64,000 bases of DNA from contig NZ_JAFGYF010000003.1 of the NCBI RefSeq assembly GCF_016921195.1, positions 186,001-250,000 on the forward strand, read 5' to 3'. The stretch comes from Cellulosimicrobium cellulans (GTDB lineage Bacteria > Actinomycetota > Actinomycetes > Actinomycetales > Cellulomonadaceae). Positions 8,907 through 18,009 of this stretch are shown piece by piece. The first letter of the stretch is position 1. Each line of letters opens with the position of its first letter. The notes under the pieces were generated by a model. It was not told the origin of the DNA. It ran no database searches and saw only the letters and a program-made list of their open reading frames with translations. The translations under genes were made by a program, and so were the position numbers.

Positions 8907-10358
8907 TCAGTCCTCGCGGTGGTGCAGCATGCGCGCGACCTCGGCGATGGATCCCGACAGCGACGGGTAGACGGTGAAGGCCGACGCGACGTCGTCGACG
9001 GTGAGCCGGTGCGACACGGCGAGCGTGATGGGGAACACGAGCTCGCTCGCGCGCGGCGCGACGACGACGCCGCCGAGCACGACGCCCGCCTCGGGGTGCG
9101 CGAAGAGCTTGACGAAGCCGTCGCGCATGCCGAGCATCTTCGCGCGCGGGTTGCGCGCGAGCGGCAGCACGGTCGTGACGTACTTGCTGCTCTGCGCCTT
9201 GAGCTGCTCCTCGCTGTACCCGACGGTCGCGATCTCGGGCGCCGTGAAGATGTTCGCCGCGACGGACCGCAGCTTGATCGGCACGACCGCGTCGCCGAGC
9301 GCGTGCGACATGGCGACGCGGCCCTGCATCGCGGCGACCGACGCGAGGGGCAGCACGCCCGTGCAGTCTCCCGCCGCGTAGATGCCGCGCACCGACGTGC
9401 GCGACACCTTGTCGACCTCGACGTGCCCGCTCGGGCTGAGCCGGACCCCCGCCTCCTCGAGGCCGATGCCGCTCGTCGACGGGATGGCGCCGACGGCGAT
9501 GAGGACGTGCGAGCCCTCGACGACGCGCCCGTCGGAGAGCGTCACGCGCACGCCGTCCTCGGTGCGCTCGGCGGACTCGGCGCGCGAGCGGGACATGACG
9601 GTCATGCCGCGCGAGCGGAAGACGCCCTCGAGCAGCTCCGCCGCGTCGGCGTCCTCGCCGGGGAGCACGCGGTCGCGGCTGGACACGAGCACGACGTCCG
9701 ACCCCAGCGCGTTGTACGCGCCCGCGAACTCGGCGCCGGTGACGCCCGACCCGACGACGATCAGCCGCTCCGGGAGCTCGGACAGGTTGTAGAGCTGCGT
9801 CCAGGTGAGGATGCGCTCGCCGTCGGGCTGCGCCGTCGGCAGGACGCGCGGCGTCGCGCCGACAGCGAGGAGGATCACGTCGGCGTCGAGCACGACGGGC
9901 CCGTCCGCGCCGTCGGGCGCGTCGACGACGACGCGCTCGGGGCCGTCGAGGCGGCCCGCGCCGATGACGACGCGGACGCCCTCGCGCTCGAGGCGCGCGT
10001 GGATGTCCGCGGACTGCGCGGCCGCGAGCGCCATGACGCGCGTGTTCACGGCCTCGAGGTCCACGATGTGGCGCCGCATCGCCGGGTGCTGCGCCTTGGC
10101 CGTGTCGACGGGCAGGCGGATGCCGAGCTCGGCGGCGCGCTCGGCGATGGTCATCCAGTCGGCGGTCGCGATGAGGGTCTTGGAGGGGACGACGTCGGTG
10201 AGCACGGCCGCGCCGCCGAGGCCGTGGCGCTCGACGACGGTCACGTCGGCGCCGAGTCGGCGGGCGACGAGAGCGGCCTCGTATCCTCCTGGCCCACCTC
10301 CGAGGACGACGATGCGGGTGGCCTGGTGGTCGATGCTCGCGTGCGTCACGCCGGACAT
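8907..10358 (-). CDS. lpdA: NAD(P)H-quinone dehydrogenase / LpdA-type flavoprotein disulfide reductase
   Basis: FAD-dependent pyridine nucleotide-disulfide oxidoreductase of 480-483 residues. It shows the FAD dinucleotide fold (RIVVLGGGPGGYEAALVARR), the NAD(P) fold (RLIVVGSGVTGAEFAGAYNA), the second FAD motif (GIYAAGDCTG) and a C-terminal dimerisation domain. Where true lipoamide dehydrogenases have a redox Cys pair it reads GLGGAAVLTDVVPSKTLIAT, so the pair is missing. This is the hallmark of Mycobacterium tuberculosis LpdA (Rv3303c), which reduces quinones. Start is ambiguous: ATG 10358, or GTG 10349, which lies 7 nt after CAGAAT, a possible leaderless -10 that overlaps the ATG. Divergent from the purine nucleoside phosphorylase gene, as I recall it in mycobacteria. 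Confidence 0.9.
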   Translation of the reverse strand: MSGVTHASIDHQATRIVVLGGGPGGYEAALVARRLGADVTVVERHGLGGAAVLTDVVPSKTLIATADWMTIAERAAELGIRLPVDTAKAQHPAMRRHIVDLEAVNTRVMALAAAQSADIHARLEREGVRVVIGAGRLDGPERVVVDAPDGADGPVVLDADVILLAVGATPRVLPTAQPDGERILTWTQLYNLSELPERLIVVGSGVTGAEFAGAYNALGSDVVLVSSRDRVLPGEDADAAELLEGVFRSRGMTVMSRSRAESAERTEDGVRVTLSDGRVVEGSHVLIAVGAIPSTSGIGLEEAGVRLSPSGHVEVDKVSRTSVRGIYAAGDCTGVLPLASVAAMQGRVAMSHALGDAVVPIKLRSVAANIFTAPEIATVGYSEEQLKAQSSKYVTTVLPLARNPRAKMLGMRDGFVKLFAHPEAGVVLGGVVVAPRASELVFPITLAVSHRLTVDDVASAFTVYPSLSGSIAEVARMLHHRED

Positions 10359-10465
10359 TCTGTCAGGCCGTCGCGTCCCCCGGTGTCAGCATGCGAGACG
10401 CCGGGGACGGTGCGGGCCGCGCGACGGCGCCTCGCGCTCGTCGGGTCGTGCACCTCGGGACGGAC

Positions 10466-10471
10466 TAGCCT
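10466..10471 (+). promoter_or_regulatory. leaderless -10 box of the PNP gene
   Basis: TAGCCT ends 7 nt before the ATG at 10479 in the divergent lpdA/PNP spacer. It probably drives the operon from PNP onward. Confidence 0.5.
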
Positions 10472-10478
10472 TGCGACC

Positions 10479-11330
10479 ATGACGACGACGCCTGCGAGCA
10501 CACCCCCGCTCGACGACCCCGCGACCGACCCGTTCCTCGTGGCACGGGCCGCAGCCGACCACATCGCGCAGGCCACTGGGGTCGACGGCCACGACATGGC
10601 CCTCGTGCTGGGCTCGGGGTGGGGCGGCGCCGCGGAGCTCCTGGGCGACGTCGTCGCGGAGGTCCCGACGCACGAGATCCCCGGCTTCTCCGCCCCCGCG
10701 GTGGCGGGCCACCTCTCGGTGACGCGGTCGATCCGGGTCGAGCGGGCGGACGGCTCGGTGCGGCACGCGCTCGTGCTCGGCTCGCGCACGCACCTGTACG
10801 AGGGCAAGGGCGTGCGTTCCGTCGTGCACGGCGTGCGCACGGCTGCCGCGACGGGCGCCGAGACGCTCATCCTCACGAACGGCTGCGGCGGCCTCAACCA
10901 GGAGTGGGGCGCGGGCACGCCCGTGCTGATCTCGGACCACATCAACCTCACGGCCCGCAGCCCGCTCGAGGGGCCGACGTTCGTCGACCTCACCGACGTC
11001 TACTCGCCGCGCCTGCGCGAGCTCGCGCACCGCGTCGACCCGACGCTCCCGGAGGGCGTGTACGCGCAGTTCCCCGGGCCGCACTACGAGACCCCGGCCG
11101 AGGTGCGCATGGCCGGGATCCTCGGCGCCGACCTGGTCGGCATGTCGACGACGCTCGAGGCCATCGCGGCCCGCCACTGCGGCCTCGAGGTGCTCGGCGT
11201 CTCGCTCGTCACGAACCTCGCGGCCGGGATCAGCCCGACGCCGCTCTCCCACGCCGAGGTCATCGAGGCCGGCCAGGCCGCGGGACCTCGGATCAGCGCC
11301 CTCCTGGCCGACATCGCGAAGCTGGTGTGA
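10479..11330 (+). CDS. deoD: purine-nucleoside phosphorylase (trimeric PNP-II type)
   Basis: Cleaves purine (deoxy)ribonucleosides with phosphate to base plus (deoxy)ribose-1-phosphate. The 283-residue length fits the trimeric class. Motifs: LVLGSGWGG (phosphate loop), HLYEGKGVRSVVHGVR, LTNGCGGLNQEWGAGTPVLI, YAQFPGPHYETPAEVRM with the purine-contacting Glu, VGMSTTLEA, and SLVTNLAAGIS with the Asn typical of 6-oxopurine specificity. It opens the + strand deoxynucleoside catabolic cluster and ends one base before the mutase start, so the two are probably co-translated. Symbols deoD and punA are both used for this class. Confidence 0.94.
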   Translation: MTTTPASTPPLDDPATDPFLVARAAADHIAQATGVDGHDMALVLGSGWGGAAELLGDVVAEVPTHEIPGFSAPAVAGHLSVTRSIRVERADGSVRHALVLGSRTHLYEGKGVRSVVHGVRTAAATGAETLILTNGCGGLNQEWGAGTPVLISDHINLTARSPLEGPTFVDLTDVYSPRLRELAHRVDPTLPEGVYAQFPGPHYETPAEVRMAGILGADLVGMSTTLEAIAARHCGLEVLGVSLVTNLAAGISPTPLSHAEVIEAGQAAGPRISALLADIAKLV

Positions 11331-11331
11331 C

Positions 11332-13176
11332 ATGACGGACCGCACCGCGGGGTACCGGACCGACCCCGCCGACGACCCGACGTTCGACCCCGGGACCGAT
11401 CGCGGCGCCTTCCTCGGGCGCGTCGCCGCGTGGATCGACGACGACGTCGACGCGGGCGACCAGGACGAGCTCCGGCACCTGCTCGACCTCGCGGACTCGC
11501 CCGACCCGCGCAAGCACGACGTGCGCGTCGCCGCCCTCGCCGAGCTCCGCGACCGGTTCGCGGGGCCGCTCGAGTTCGGCACCGCCGGCCTCCGCGGCCG
11601 CATGGCCGCCGGGCCGCACCGCATGAACCGCGCGGTCGTGATCCGTGCGGCAGCGGGCCTCGGTGCCTTCCTCCTCGACACGCTCGGCCCCGCGGGCGCC
11701 GGCGGCGCGGCTCGCCCGCGCGTCGTCGTCGGGTTCGACGCGCGGCACCGCTCGCGCGCGTTCGCGGTCGACAGCGCGTCCGTGCTCACCGCGGCGGGGC
11801 TGGACGTCCTCGTCCTGCCCTCGGCGCTGCCGACGCCGGTGCTCGCGTTCGCGGTCCGCCACCTCGGCGCGGACGCGGGCGTCATGGTGACCGCGAGCCA
11901 CAACCCGCCCGCCGACAACGGGTACAAGGTCTACCTCGGCGGCCGCGTCGTCACCGACTCCGGCCAGGGCGCCCAGATCGTCCCGCCCTACGACGCGCGC
12001 ATCGCCGCCGCGATCGCGGCCGTCGGCCCGGCGCGGTCGGTCCCGCGCGCGGGCTCCGGGTGGACCGTCCTGGGCCGCGACGTCGTGGACGCGTACGTCC
12101 GCTCGGTCCTCGCCCTGTCCGACGGAGCCCCCCGCCGGCTCAAGGTCGTGACCACCGCGCTGCACGGCGTGGGTGGTGAGACGGTCGCGCACGTGCTGCG
12201 CGACGCCGGCTTCACGACCGTGGTCCCGGTCGAGGAACAGCTCGACCCGAACCCCGACTTCCCGTCCGTCGCGTTCCCCAACCCGGAGGAGCCGGGCGCG
12301 ATGGACCTCGCGCTCGCCGTCGCGCAGGACTCCGCGGCCGACGTCGTGCTCGCCAACGACCCCGACGCCGACCGCTGCGCGGTCGCGGTGTTCGACCCGC
12401 GCGTCGGCACCTACCAGGGTGCGGAGACCGCGCGCTCCAACGGCTGGCGCATGCTGCACGGCGACGAGGTGGGCGCGCTGCTCGGCGACGACGTCGCACG
12501 GAGGGTCGCGGCGTCCGGCGCCGCCGGCGGGGTGCTCGCGTGCTCGGTCGTGTCGTCGCGGCTGCTCGGGAAGATCGCCGCCGCGCACGGCCTCGGCTTC
12601 GCGACGACGCTCACCGGCTTCAAGTGGATCTCGCGCGTCGACGGGCTCGTGTTCGGGTACGAGGAGGCGCTCGGCTACTGCGTCGACCCCGCGCACGTGC
12701 GGGACAAGGACGGGATCAGCGCCGCGCTGCTCGTCGCGCAGCTCGCGAACCGCCTCAAGGCCGAGGGCCGCACGCTCGTCGACGCGCTCGACGACCTGGC
12801 GCGCGCGCACGGGCTGCACGTGAGCGACCAGCTCTCCGCGCGGTTCACCGACCTCGACCGCATCGGCGAGACGATGGCGCACCTGCGGGCCGCTCCCCCG
12901 CGCACGCTCGCGGGCGCCGGCGTCGCGGACGTCGCCGACCTGTCGGCCGGTCTCGACGGCCTGCCGCCGACCGACGGCGTGCGCATCCTCACGGCCGACG
13001 GGACGCGCGTCATCGTGCGCCCGAGCGGGACCGAGCCGAAGGTGAAGTGCTACCTCGAGGTCGTGCTGCCCGTCGCCCCCGACGCGTCCCACGACGACCT
13101 GACGGCGGCCCGCGCCGCCGCACGCGACCGCCTCGACCGCGTCAGGACGGACATGCAGAGAGCACTGGGTCTTTGA
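11332..13176 (+). CDS. phospho-sugar mutase (phosphopentomutase/phosphomannomutase-like)
   Basis: Alpha-D-phosphohexomutase superfamily enzyme of 614 residues with all four signatures. These are the phosphoserine loop VTASHNPPADNGYKVY, the metal loop ANDPDADRCAVAV, the sugar loop GFKWISRVDGLVFGYEEALG and the phosphate-binding RPSGTEPKVKCYLEV. Annotated relatives are called PmmB. Here it sits 1 nt after PNP and before DeoC, so conversion of (deoxy)ribose-1-phosphate to the 5-phosphate is the most economical role (inference). Mannose or glucose phosphate mutase activity cannot be excluded. It is slightly longer than the usual ~550 because of a ~60-residue N-terminal extension. Confidence 0.9.
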   Translation: MTDRTAGYRTDPADDPTFDPGTDRGAFLGRVAAWIDDDVDAGDQDELRHLLDLADSPDPRKHDVRVAALAELRDRFAGPLEFGTAGLRGRMAAGPHRMNRAVVIRAAAGLGAFLLDTLGPAGAGGAARPRVVVGFDARHRSRAFAVDSASVLTAAGLDVLVLPSALPTPVLAFAVRHLGADAGVMVTASHNPPADNGYKVYLGGRVVTDSGQGAQIVPPYDARIAAAIAAVGPARSVPRAGSGWTVLGRDVVDAYVRSVLALSDGAPRRLKVVTTALHGVGGETVAHVLRDAGFTTVVPVEEQLDPNPDFPSVAFPNPEEPGAMDLALAVAQDSAADVVLANDPDADRCAVAVFDPRVGTYQGAETARSNGWRMLHGDEVGALLGDDVARRVAASGAAGGVLACSVVSSRLLGKIAAAHGLGFATTLTGFKWISRVDGLVFGYEEALGYCVDPAHVRDKDGISAALLVAQLANRLKAEGRTLVDALDDLARAHGLHVSDQLSARFTDLDRIGETMAHLRAAPPRTLAGAGVADVADLSAGLDGLPPTDGVRILTADGTRVIVRPSGTEPKVKCYLEVVLPVAPDASHDDLTAARAAARDRLDRVRTDMQRALGL

Positions 13177-13223
13177 CCGTCGGTGCGCTTCGCGACGCGC
13201 CCGCCTCGAGGCGTACCGGCGGG

Positions 13224-13229
13224 TAACCT
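13224..13229 (+). promoter_or_regulatory. leaderless -10 box of deoC
   Basis: TAACCT ends 6 nt before the ATG at 13236, suggesting deoC and the two dehydrogenase genes can be transcribed apart from PNP. Confidence 0.5.
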
Positions 13230-13235
13230 GGGGCG

Positions 13236-14297
13236 ATGAGCACAACGACACCGACGTCGGTCGCCGAGACCGGCCGGGCGGGTACCGGAACGGCCCCGGC
13301 GACCCCGGGTTCGGCCGACCGGTCCGCTGCCGAGATCGCCGATCTCGCGCGCTCCGTGACGGGTTCCGCCCTCCTCGACGACACCGCCTGGCGCCGGTAC
13401 CTGCACGGCCTGCCGGGGGTCGACAAGGTGGGCGCCGACGGCCGTGCGGCCGCCCTGGGCACCCGATCGATCAAGACGACGTCCAAGGCCTGGGCGCTCG
13501 ACACGATCATCCGCATGGTCGACCTCACGACGCTCGAGGGCGCGGACACGCCCGGCAAGGTGCGCGCGCTGGCCGCGAAGGCGGTCCGCCCCGAGCCCGC
13601 CGACCCCTCGTGCCCGTCGGCCGCCGCCGTGTGCGTGTACAACGACCTCGTCCCCGTCGCCGTCGAGGCGCTCGCCGGGACGGGCGTCAAGGTCGCCGCC
13701 GTCTCGACCGCGTTCCCGTCGGGCCGCGCGAGCCGCGCGGTGCGCCTCGCGGACACGCGCGACGCCGTCGAGGCCGGCGCGGACGAGATCGACATGGTCA
13801 TCGACCGCGGCGCGTTCCTCTCGGGGCGCTACGCCCAGGTGTACGACGACATCGTCGCGGTGCGCGAGGAGTGCCGGGCCAACGGCCACCACGCGCACCT
13901 CAAGGTCATCCTCGAGACCGGTGAGCTCGCCACGTACGACAACGTGCGCCGCGCGTCGTGGCTCGCGATGCTCGCGGGCGCCGACTTCATCAAGACGAGC
14001 ACGGGCAAGGTCTCCCCCGCCGCGACGCTCCCGGTGACGATCGTCATGCTCGAGGCCGTGCGCGACTTCCGGGCGCTCACGGGTGTGCCGGTCGGGGTCA
14101 AGCCCGCGGGCGGCATCCGCACGTCGAAGGACGCGATCAAGTACCTCGTCGCGGTCAACGAGACCGCGGGCGGCGACTGGCTCGACCCGGACTGGTTCCG
14201 GTTCGGGGCGTCGTCGCTGCTCAACGACGTGCTCATGCAGCGCAACAAGCTCGCCACCGGCACCTACTGGGGCCCCGACTACGTGACCGTCGACTGA
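13236..14297 (+). CDS. deoC: deoxyribose-phosphate aldolase (long actinobacterial form)
   Basis: Class I aldolase splitting 2-deoxyribose-5-phosphate to glyceraldehyde-3-phosphate and acetaldehyde. At 353 residues it is about 90 longer than the E. coli enzyme; the extra part is N-terminal (DRSAAEIADLARSVTGSALL and following). The TIM-barrel core shows CVYNDLVPVAVEAL, VSTAFPSGRASRAVRL, GADEIDMVIDRGAFLSG, the Schiff-base Lys in FIKTSTGKVSPAA and VKPAGGIRT. The start is supported by the leaderless -10 just upstream. The next genes are aldehyde dehydrogenases that could oxidise the acetaldehyde product. Confidence 0.95.
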   Translation: MSTTTPTSVAETGRAGTGTAPATPGSADRSAAEIADLARSVTGSALLDDTAWRRYLHGLPGVDKVGADGRAAALGTRSIKTTSKAWALDTIIRMVDLTTLEGADTPGKVRALAAKAVRPEPADPSCPSAAAVCVYNDLVPVAVEALAGTGVKVAAVSTAFPSGRASRAVRLADTRDAVEAGADEIDMVIDRGAFLSGRYAQVYDDIVAVREECRANGHHAHLKVILETGELATYDNVRRASWLAMLAGADFIKTSTGKVSPAATLPVTIVMLEAVRDFRALTGVPVGVKPAGGIRTSKDAIKYLVAVNETAGGDWLDPDWFRFGASSLLNDVLMQRNKLATGTYWGPDYVTVD

Positions 14298-14315
14298 GCG
14301 GGACTGAAGGACACC

Positions 14316-15788
14316 ATGACCACCACAGCCAGCACGGCCGGCTCGCCGTTCGAGTACGCGCCGGCACCGGAGTCGCGCGCCGTCGTCGACATCGCGTCGT
14401 CGTACGGCCTCTTCATCGACGGCGAGTTCACGCCCGCGTCCGACTCGGGCTCGTTCAAGACCGTCAACCCCGCCACCGAGGAGGTCCTCGCCGAGGTCGC
14501 CGAGGCGACCGAGGAGGACGTCGACCGCGCCGTCCGCGCCGCACGTCGCGCGCAGGAGCAGGTGTGGGGCCCCATGCCGGGCCGCGAGCGCGCCAAGTAC
14601 CTGTTCCGCATCGCGCGCCTGCTCGCCGAGCGCTCGCGCGAGTTCGCGGTGCTCGAGACGCTCGACAACGGCAAGCCGATCCGCGAGTCCCGCGACGTCG
14701 ACGTGCCGACGGCGGCCGCGCACTTCTTCTACTACGCCGGCTGGGCCGACAAGCTCGAGCACGCGGGCTACGGCCCCGACCCGCGCCCGCACGGCGTCGC
14801 CGCGCAGGTCATCCCGTGGAACTTCCCGCTGCTCATGCTCGCGTGGAAGATCGCCCCGGCGCTCGCGACGGGCAACACGGTCGTGCTCAAGCCCGCCGAG
14901 ACGACGCCGCTCACCGCGCTCCTCTTCGCGGACCTCCTGCGCCAGGCCGAGCTGCCGGCCGGCGTCGTCAACATCGTCACCGGCGCGCGCGCCACCGGCT
15001 CGGCCCTGGTGAACCACCCGGACGTCGACAAGATCGCGTTCACCGGTTCGACCGCCGTCGGCAAGCGCATCGCCCAGGAGATCGCGGGCACGCGCAAGCA
15101 CGCGACGCTCGAGCTCGGCGGCAAGGCCGCGAACATCGTGTTCGACGACGCGCCGATCGACCAGGCGATCGAGGGCATCGTCAACGGCATCTTCTTCAAC
15201 CAGGGCCAGGTGTGCTGCGCCGGGTCGCGCCTGCTCGTGCAGGAGACGATCGCCGAGGAGCTCGTCGACCGGCTCAAGGCCCGCCTCGGCACGCTGCGCG
15301 TGGGCGACCCGATGGACAAGAACACCGACGTCGGCGCGATCAACTCGCCCCAGCAGCTCGCGCGCATCACCGAGCTCACCGACGCCGGCACCGCCGAGGG
15401 CGCCACGCGCTGGAGCCCGGACTGCGAGCTGCCGTCGTCGGGGTACTGGTTCGCGCCGACGCTGTTCACGGGCGTCTCCGCCGCGCACCGGATCGCGCGC
15501 GAGGAGATCTTCGGCCCCGTGCTGAGCGTCCTGACGTTCCGCACCCCTGCCGAGGCCGTGGCCAAGGCGAACAACACCCCGTACGGCCTCTCGGCGGGGA
15601 TCTGGACCGAGAAGGGGTCGCGCATCCTCTGGATGGCCGACCAGCTCCGCGCGGGCGTCGTGTGGTCCAACACGTTCAACCGGTTCGACCCGGCCAGCCC
15701 GTTCGGCGGGTACAAGGAGTCGGGCTACGGACGCGAGGGCGGCCGGCACGGCCTGGCGCCCTACCTGATCGAGGGGAGCACCTACTGA
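14316..15788 (+). CDS. aldehyde dehydrogenase family protein (intact)
   Basis: NAD(P)+-dependent aldehyde dehydrogenase of 490 residues. The cofactor region VIPWNFPLLMLAWKIAPALA is clear, the general base Glu is residue 266 (LELGGK), and the nucleophile is Cys300 in FFNQGQVCCAGSR. The C-terminal SPFGGYKESGYGREGG oligomerisation motif is intact. Lying 18 nt after deoC, it probably oxidises the acetaldehyde released by DeoC, though the substrate is inferred from context only. A GGACTGAAGGACACC-like stretch before the ATG provides a plausible ribosome site. Its TGA overlaps the ATG of the next gene. Confidence 0.93.
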   Translation: MTTTASTAGSPFEYAPAPESRAVVDIASSYGLFIDGEFTPASDSGSFKTVNPATEEVLAEVAEATEEDVDRAVRAARRAQEQVWGPMPGRERAKYLFRIARLLAERSREFAVLETLDNGKPIRESRDVDVPTAAAHFFYYAGWADKLEHAGYGPDPRPHGVAAQVIPWNFPLLMLAWKIAPALATGNTVVLKPAETTPLTALLFADLLRQAELPAGVVNIVTGARATGSALVNHPDVDKIAFTGSTAVGKRIAQEIAGTRKHATLELGGKAANIVFDDAPIDQAIEGIVNGIFFNQGQVCCAGSRLLVQETIAEELVDRLKARLGTLRVGDPMDKNTDVGAINSPQQLARITELTDAGTAEGATRWSPDCELPSSGYWFAPTLFTGVSAAHRIAREEIFGPVLSVLTFRTPAEAVAKANNTPYGLSAGIWTEKGSRILWMADQLRAGVVWSNTFNRFDPASPFGGYKESGYGREGGRHGLAPYLIEGSTY

Positions 15789-16726
15789 TGGCCCGCACGG
15801 CGAAAGCGCCCACCAGCGCGACCCGCACCGCCGCGCCCGAGCGCCTGGGCGTGCGCAGGACGTACAAGCTCTACGTCGGCGGGAAGTTCCCGCGCAGCGA
15901 GTCGGGCCGCACGTACGAGGTGACGGACACCAAGGACCGGTTCCTCGCGAACGTCGCCCAGGGCTCGCGCAAGGACGCGCGCGAGGCCGTCGTCGCCGCC
16001 CGCGCGGCGCAGGCGAAGTGGGCGGGCGCGACGGCGTACAACCGCGGCCAGGTGCTCTACCGCGTCGCTGAGATGCTGGAGGGGCGTCGCGAGCAGTTCG
16101 TCGCCGAGGTCGTCGCGGGCGAGGGGCTCACGGTGCCCCAGGCCGAGCTCGCGGTCTCCGAGGCGATCGACCGCTGGGTCTGGTACGCGGGCTGGACGGA
16201 CAAGGTCGCGCAGGTCGCCGGCTCCGCCAACCCGGTCGCGGGACCGTACTTCAACCTGTCCTCGCCCGAGCCGACGGGCGTCGTCGTCGTCCTCGCGCCG
16301 CAGCGCTCCTCGCTGCTCGGCATCGTCTCGACGATCGTCCCGCCGCTCGTCACGGGCAACGCCGTGATCGTCGTCGCGAGCGAGCGGCGCCCGATCCCGG
16401 CCGTCACGCTGTCCGAGGTGCTCGCGACGTCCGACGTCCCGGGCGGCGTCGTCAACGTCCTCACGGGCTACACCAGGGAGCTCGCTCCCCCGCTCGCGTC
16501 GCACCTCGACGTCAACGCGATCGACCTCGCCGGCGCCGTCGGGGCCGAGGGCGTCACGTGGGGCGAGCTCGAGGTCGCCGCGGCCGACTCGGTCAAGCGC
16601 GTCCTACGCCCCGCCGTCGGCCGCCGCGGTGACGACGCCGAGCCCGACTGGGCCGAGGCCCCGCGCCCGCAGCGCATCCTCGCGTTCACCGAGACCAAGA
16701 CGGTCTGGCACCCCAAGGGCGTCTGA
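15788..16726 (+). CDS. truncated aldehyde dehydrogenase paralogue lacking the catalytic domain
   Basis: A 312-residue aldehyde dehydrogenase homologue that overlaps the preceding dehydrogenase by ATGA. The N-terminal two-thirds align with the cofactor-binding half: KLYVGGKFPRSESGRTYEV, then LAPQRSSLLGIVSTIVPPLV with TGNAVIVVASERRPIPAVTL, and VPGGVVNVLTGYTRELAPPL. The segment that should carry LELGGK and the Cys loop is absent. After IDLAGAVGAE the chain passes to a short tail ending FTETKTVWHPKGV. It therefore cannot be an ordinary dehydrogenase. The frame is clean with no internal stop, so it is a maintained gene. Possible roles are a regulatory or structural partner of the intact enzyme (inference). 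Confidence 0.85.
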   Translation: MARTAKAPTSATRTAAPERLGVRRTYKLYVGGKFPRSESGRTYEVTDTKDRFLANVAQGSRKDAREAVVAARAAQAKWAGATAYNRGQVLYRVAEMLEGRREQFVAEVVAGEGLTVPQAELAVSEAIDRWVWYAGWTDKVAQVAGSANPVAGPYFNLSSPEPTGVVVVLAPQRSSLLGIVSTIVPPLVTGNAVIVVASERRPIPAVTLSEVLATSDVPGGVVNVLTGYTRELAPPLASHLDVNAIDLAGAVGAEGVTWGELEVAAADSVKRVLRPAVGRRGDDAEPDWAEAPRPQRILAFTETKTVWHPKGV

Positions 16727-16736
16727 CCTCCGCCGC

Positions 16737-16785
16737 GCACGACCGCGGTGCCGTGATCGACGCGATCACGGCACCGCGGTCGTGC
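16737..16785. terminator. 23-bp perfect hairpin between convergent genes
   Basis: Arms 16737-16759 and 16763-16785 are exact reverse complements with a 3-nt loop (ACG). It lies between the aldehyde dehydrogenase operon (+) and add (-), 10 and 19 nt from their stops, so it can serve both as a bidirectional, T-tract-less terminator. Confidence 0.8.
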
Positions 16786-16804
16786 TCGGCAGCCCGGAGA
16801 AGGG

Positions 16805-17947
16805 TCAGAGCTGGGCGCCCTGGACCTCCTGGTAGCCCGGCAGGATCACGTCGTCGACGAGCGCGCGGCGCTCGTCGTGGTGGACGAACGCGCTCCACGC
16901 GGCGTTCATCGTCACGTCGGCGAGGTCGTCGATCGTCCAGCCCGCGTGCTCGACGAGCAGCGCCATCTCCTGCGTCATGGTCGTGCGCGACATGAGGCGG
17001 TTGTCGGTGTTGAGCGTGACGGCGAAGTCGAGCTCCTTGAGCCGCGTGATCGGGTGCGCCGCGACCGACGTCGCCGCCCCGGTCTGCACGTTGGACGACG
17101 GGCACAGCTCGAGCGGGATCTGGTGGTCGCGCACCCAGTGCGCGAGGAGGCCGAGCGCGGCCGTGCCGGACTCGCCCTCGGCGCTGTGCGGGAACCGGTG
17201 AGGGTGCTCTGCGTCGAAGGTGATGTCCTCGACGATGCGCACGCCGTGGCCGATGCGGCTCGCCTGCCCGAGGTGCACGGCCTCGGCGATCGACTCCGGG
17301 CCGGCGGCCTCGCCCGCGTGGATGGTGACGGGGAAGTTCCGGTCGGCGAGGTAGCGCCAGATCTCCGCGTGGCGAGAGGGCGGGAACCCGTCCTCGGCGC
17401 CGGCGATGTCGAACCCGACGACGCCGTTCGCGCGGTTCGCGACGGCGAGCTCGGCGATCTCCTGCCACCGGTCGGCGTGGCGCATGGCGGTGACGAGCTG
17501 CCCGACGCGGATGGTCCGCCCCTCGGCGGCGGCCTCGGCGACGCCCTGCTCGATGCCGGACTGCACGGCGTCCACCGTCTCCTGGAGCGTCAGCCCGCGC
17601 TGGAGGTGCTGCTCGGGCGCCCAGCGCTGCTCGGCGTACACGACGCCGTCGCGCGCGAGGTCGAGCACCGCCTCGCGCGCCACGCGCGCCAGGGCGGCGG
17701 GCGTCTGCATGACCGCGATGGTGTGGTCGAACGTCTCGAGGTAACGCACGAGCGAGCCGGAGTCGGCCGCCTCGGCGAACCAGGCGCCGAGGGCCTCGGC
17801 GTCGCCCGCGGGGAGCTGGTGCCCGACGTCCGCGGCGAGCTCGAGGATCGTGGCGGGACGCAGGCCTCCGTCGAGGTGGTCGTGCAGCACGACCTTGGGC
17901 AGCGAGCGGATGACGTCGACCGTCAGGGGGGCGTTCTCGGTGGTCAT
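16805..17947 (-). CDS. add: adenosine deaminase
   Basis: Zinc-dependent adenosine/2'-deoxyadenosine deaminase of 380 residues. Conserved features are the zinc ligands [10 protein letters not shown] near the N-terminus, [13 protein letters not shown] with the His and the proton-shuttling Glu motif, [20 protein letters not shown] and [11 protein letters not shown] with the metal Asp. It produces inosine for the PNP encoded on the other strand. The ATG at 17947 lies 6 nt after TACCGT, indicating a leaderless transcript separate from the operon upstream. It ends toward the PNP-deoC operon, with the strong hairpin between them. Confidence 0.95.
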   Translation of the reverse strand: MTTENAPLTVDVIRSLPKVVLHDHLDGGLRPATILELAADVGHQLPAGDAEALGAWFAEAADSGSLVRYLETFDHTIAVMQTPAALARVAREAVLDLARDGVVYAEQRWAPEQHLQRGLTLQETVDAVQSGIEQGVAEAAAEGRTIRVGQLVTAMRHADRWQEIAELAVANRANGVVGFDIAGAEDGFPPSRHAEIWRYLADRNFPVTIHAGEAAGPESIAEAVHLGQASRIGHGVRIVEDITFDAEHPHRFPHSAEGESGTAALGLLAHWVRDHQIPLELCPSSNVQTGAATSVAAHPITRLKELDFAVTLNTDNRLMSRTTMTQEMALLVEHAGWTIDDLADVTMNAAWSAFVHHDERRALVDDVILPGYQEVQGAQL

Positions 17948-17953
17948 GCGCTC

Positions 17954-17959
17954 ACGGTA
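17954..17959 (-). promoter_or_regulatory. leaderless -10 box of add
   Basis: On the minus strand TACCGT ends 6 nt before the add ATG at 17947. Confidence 0.5.
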
Positions 17960-18009
17960 CCGGCCGGTACGCCTGCGCTCGCGCCGAGCGGACGCACGGG
18001 TACCACCGG

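Noticed and set aside
13050-15749. 899-codon minus-strand open frame opposite deoC and aldehyde dehydrogenase
   Set aside because: Antisense shadow, low-complexity translation, covered by well-recognised genes.
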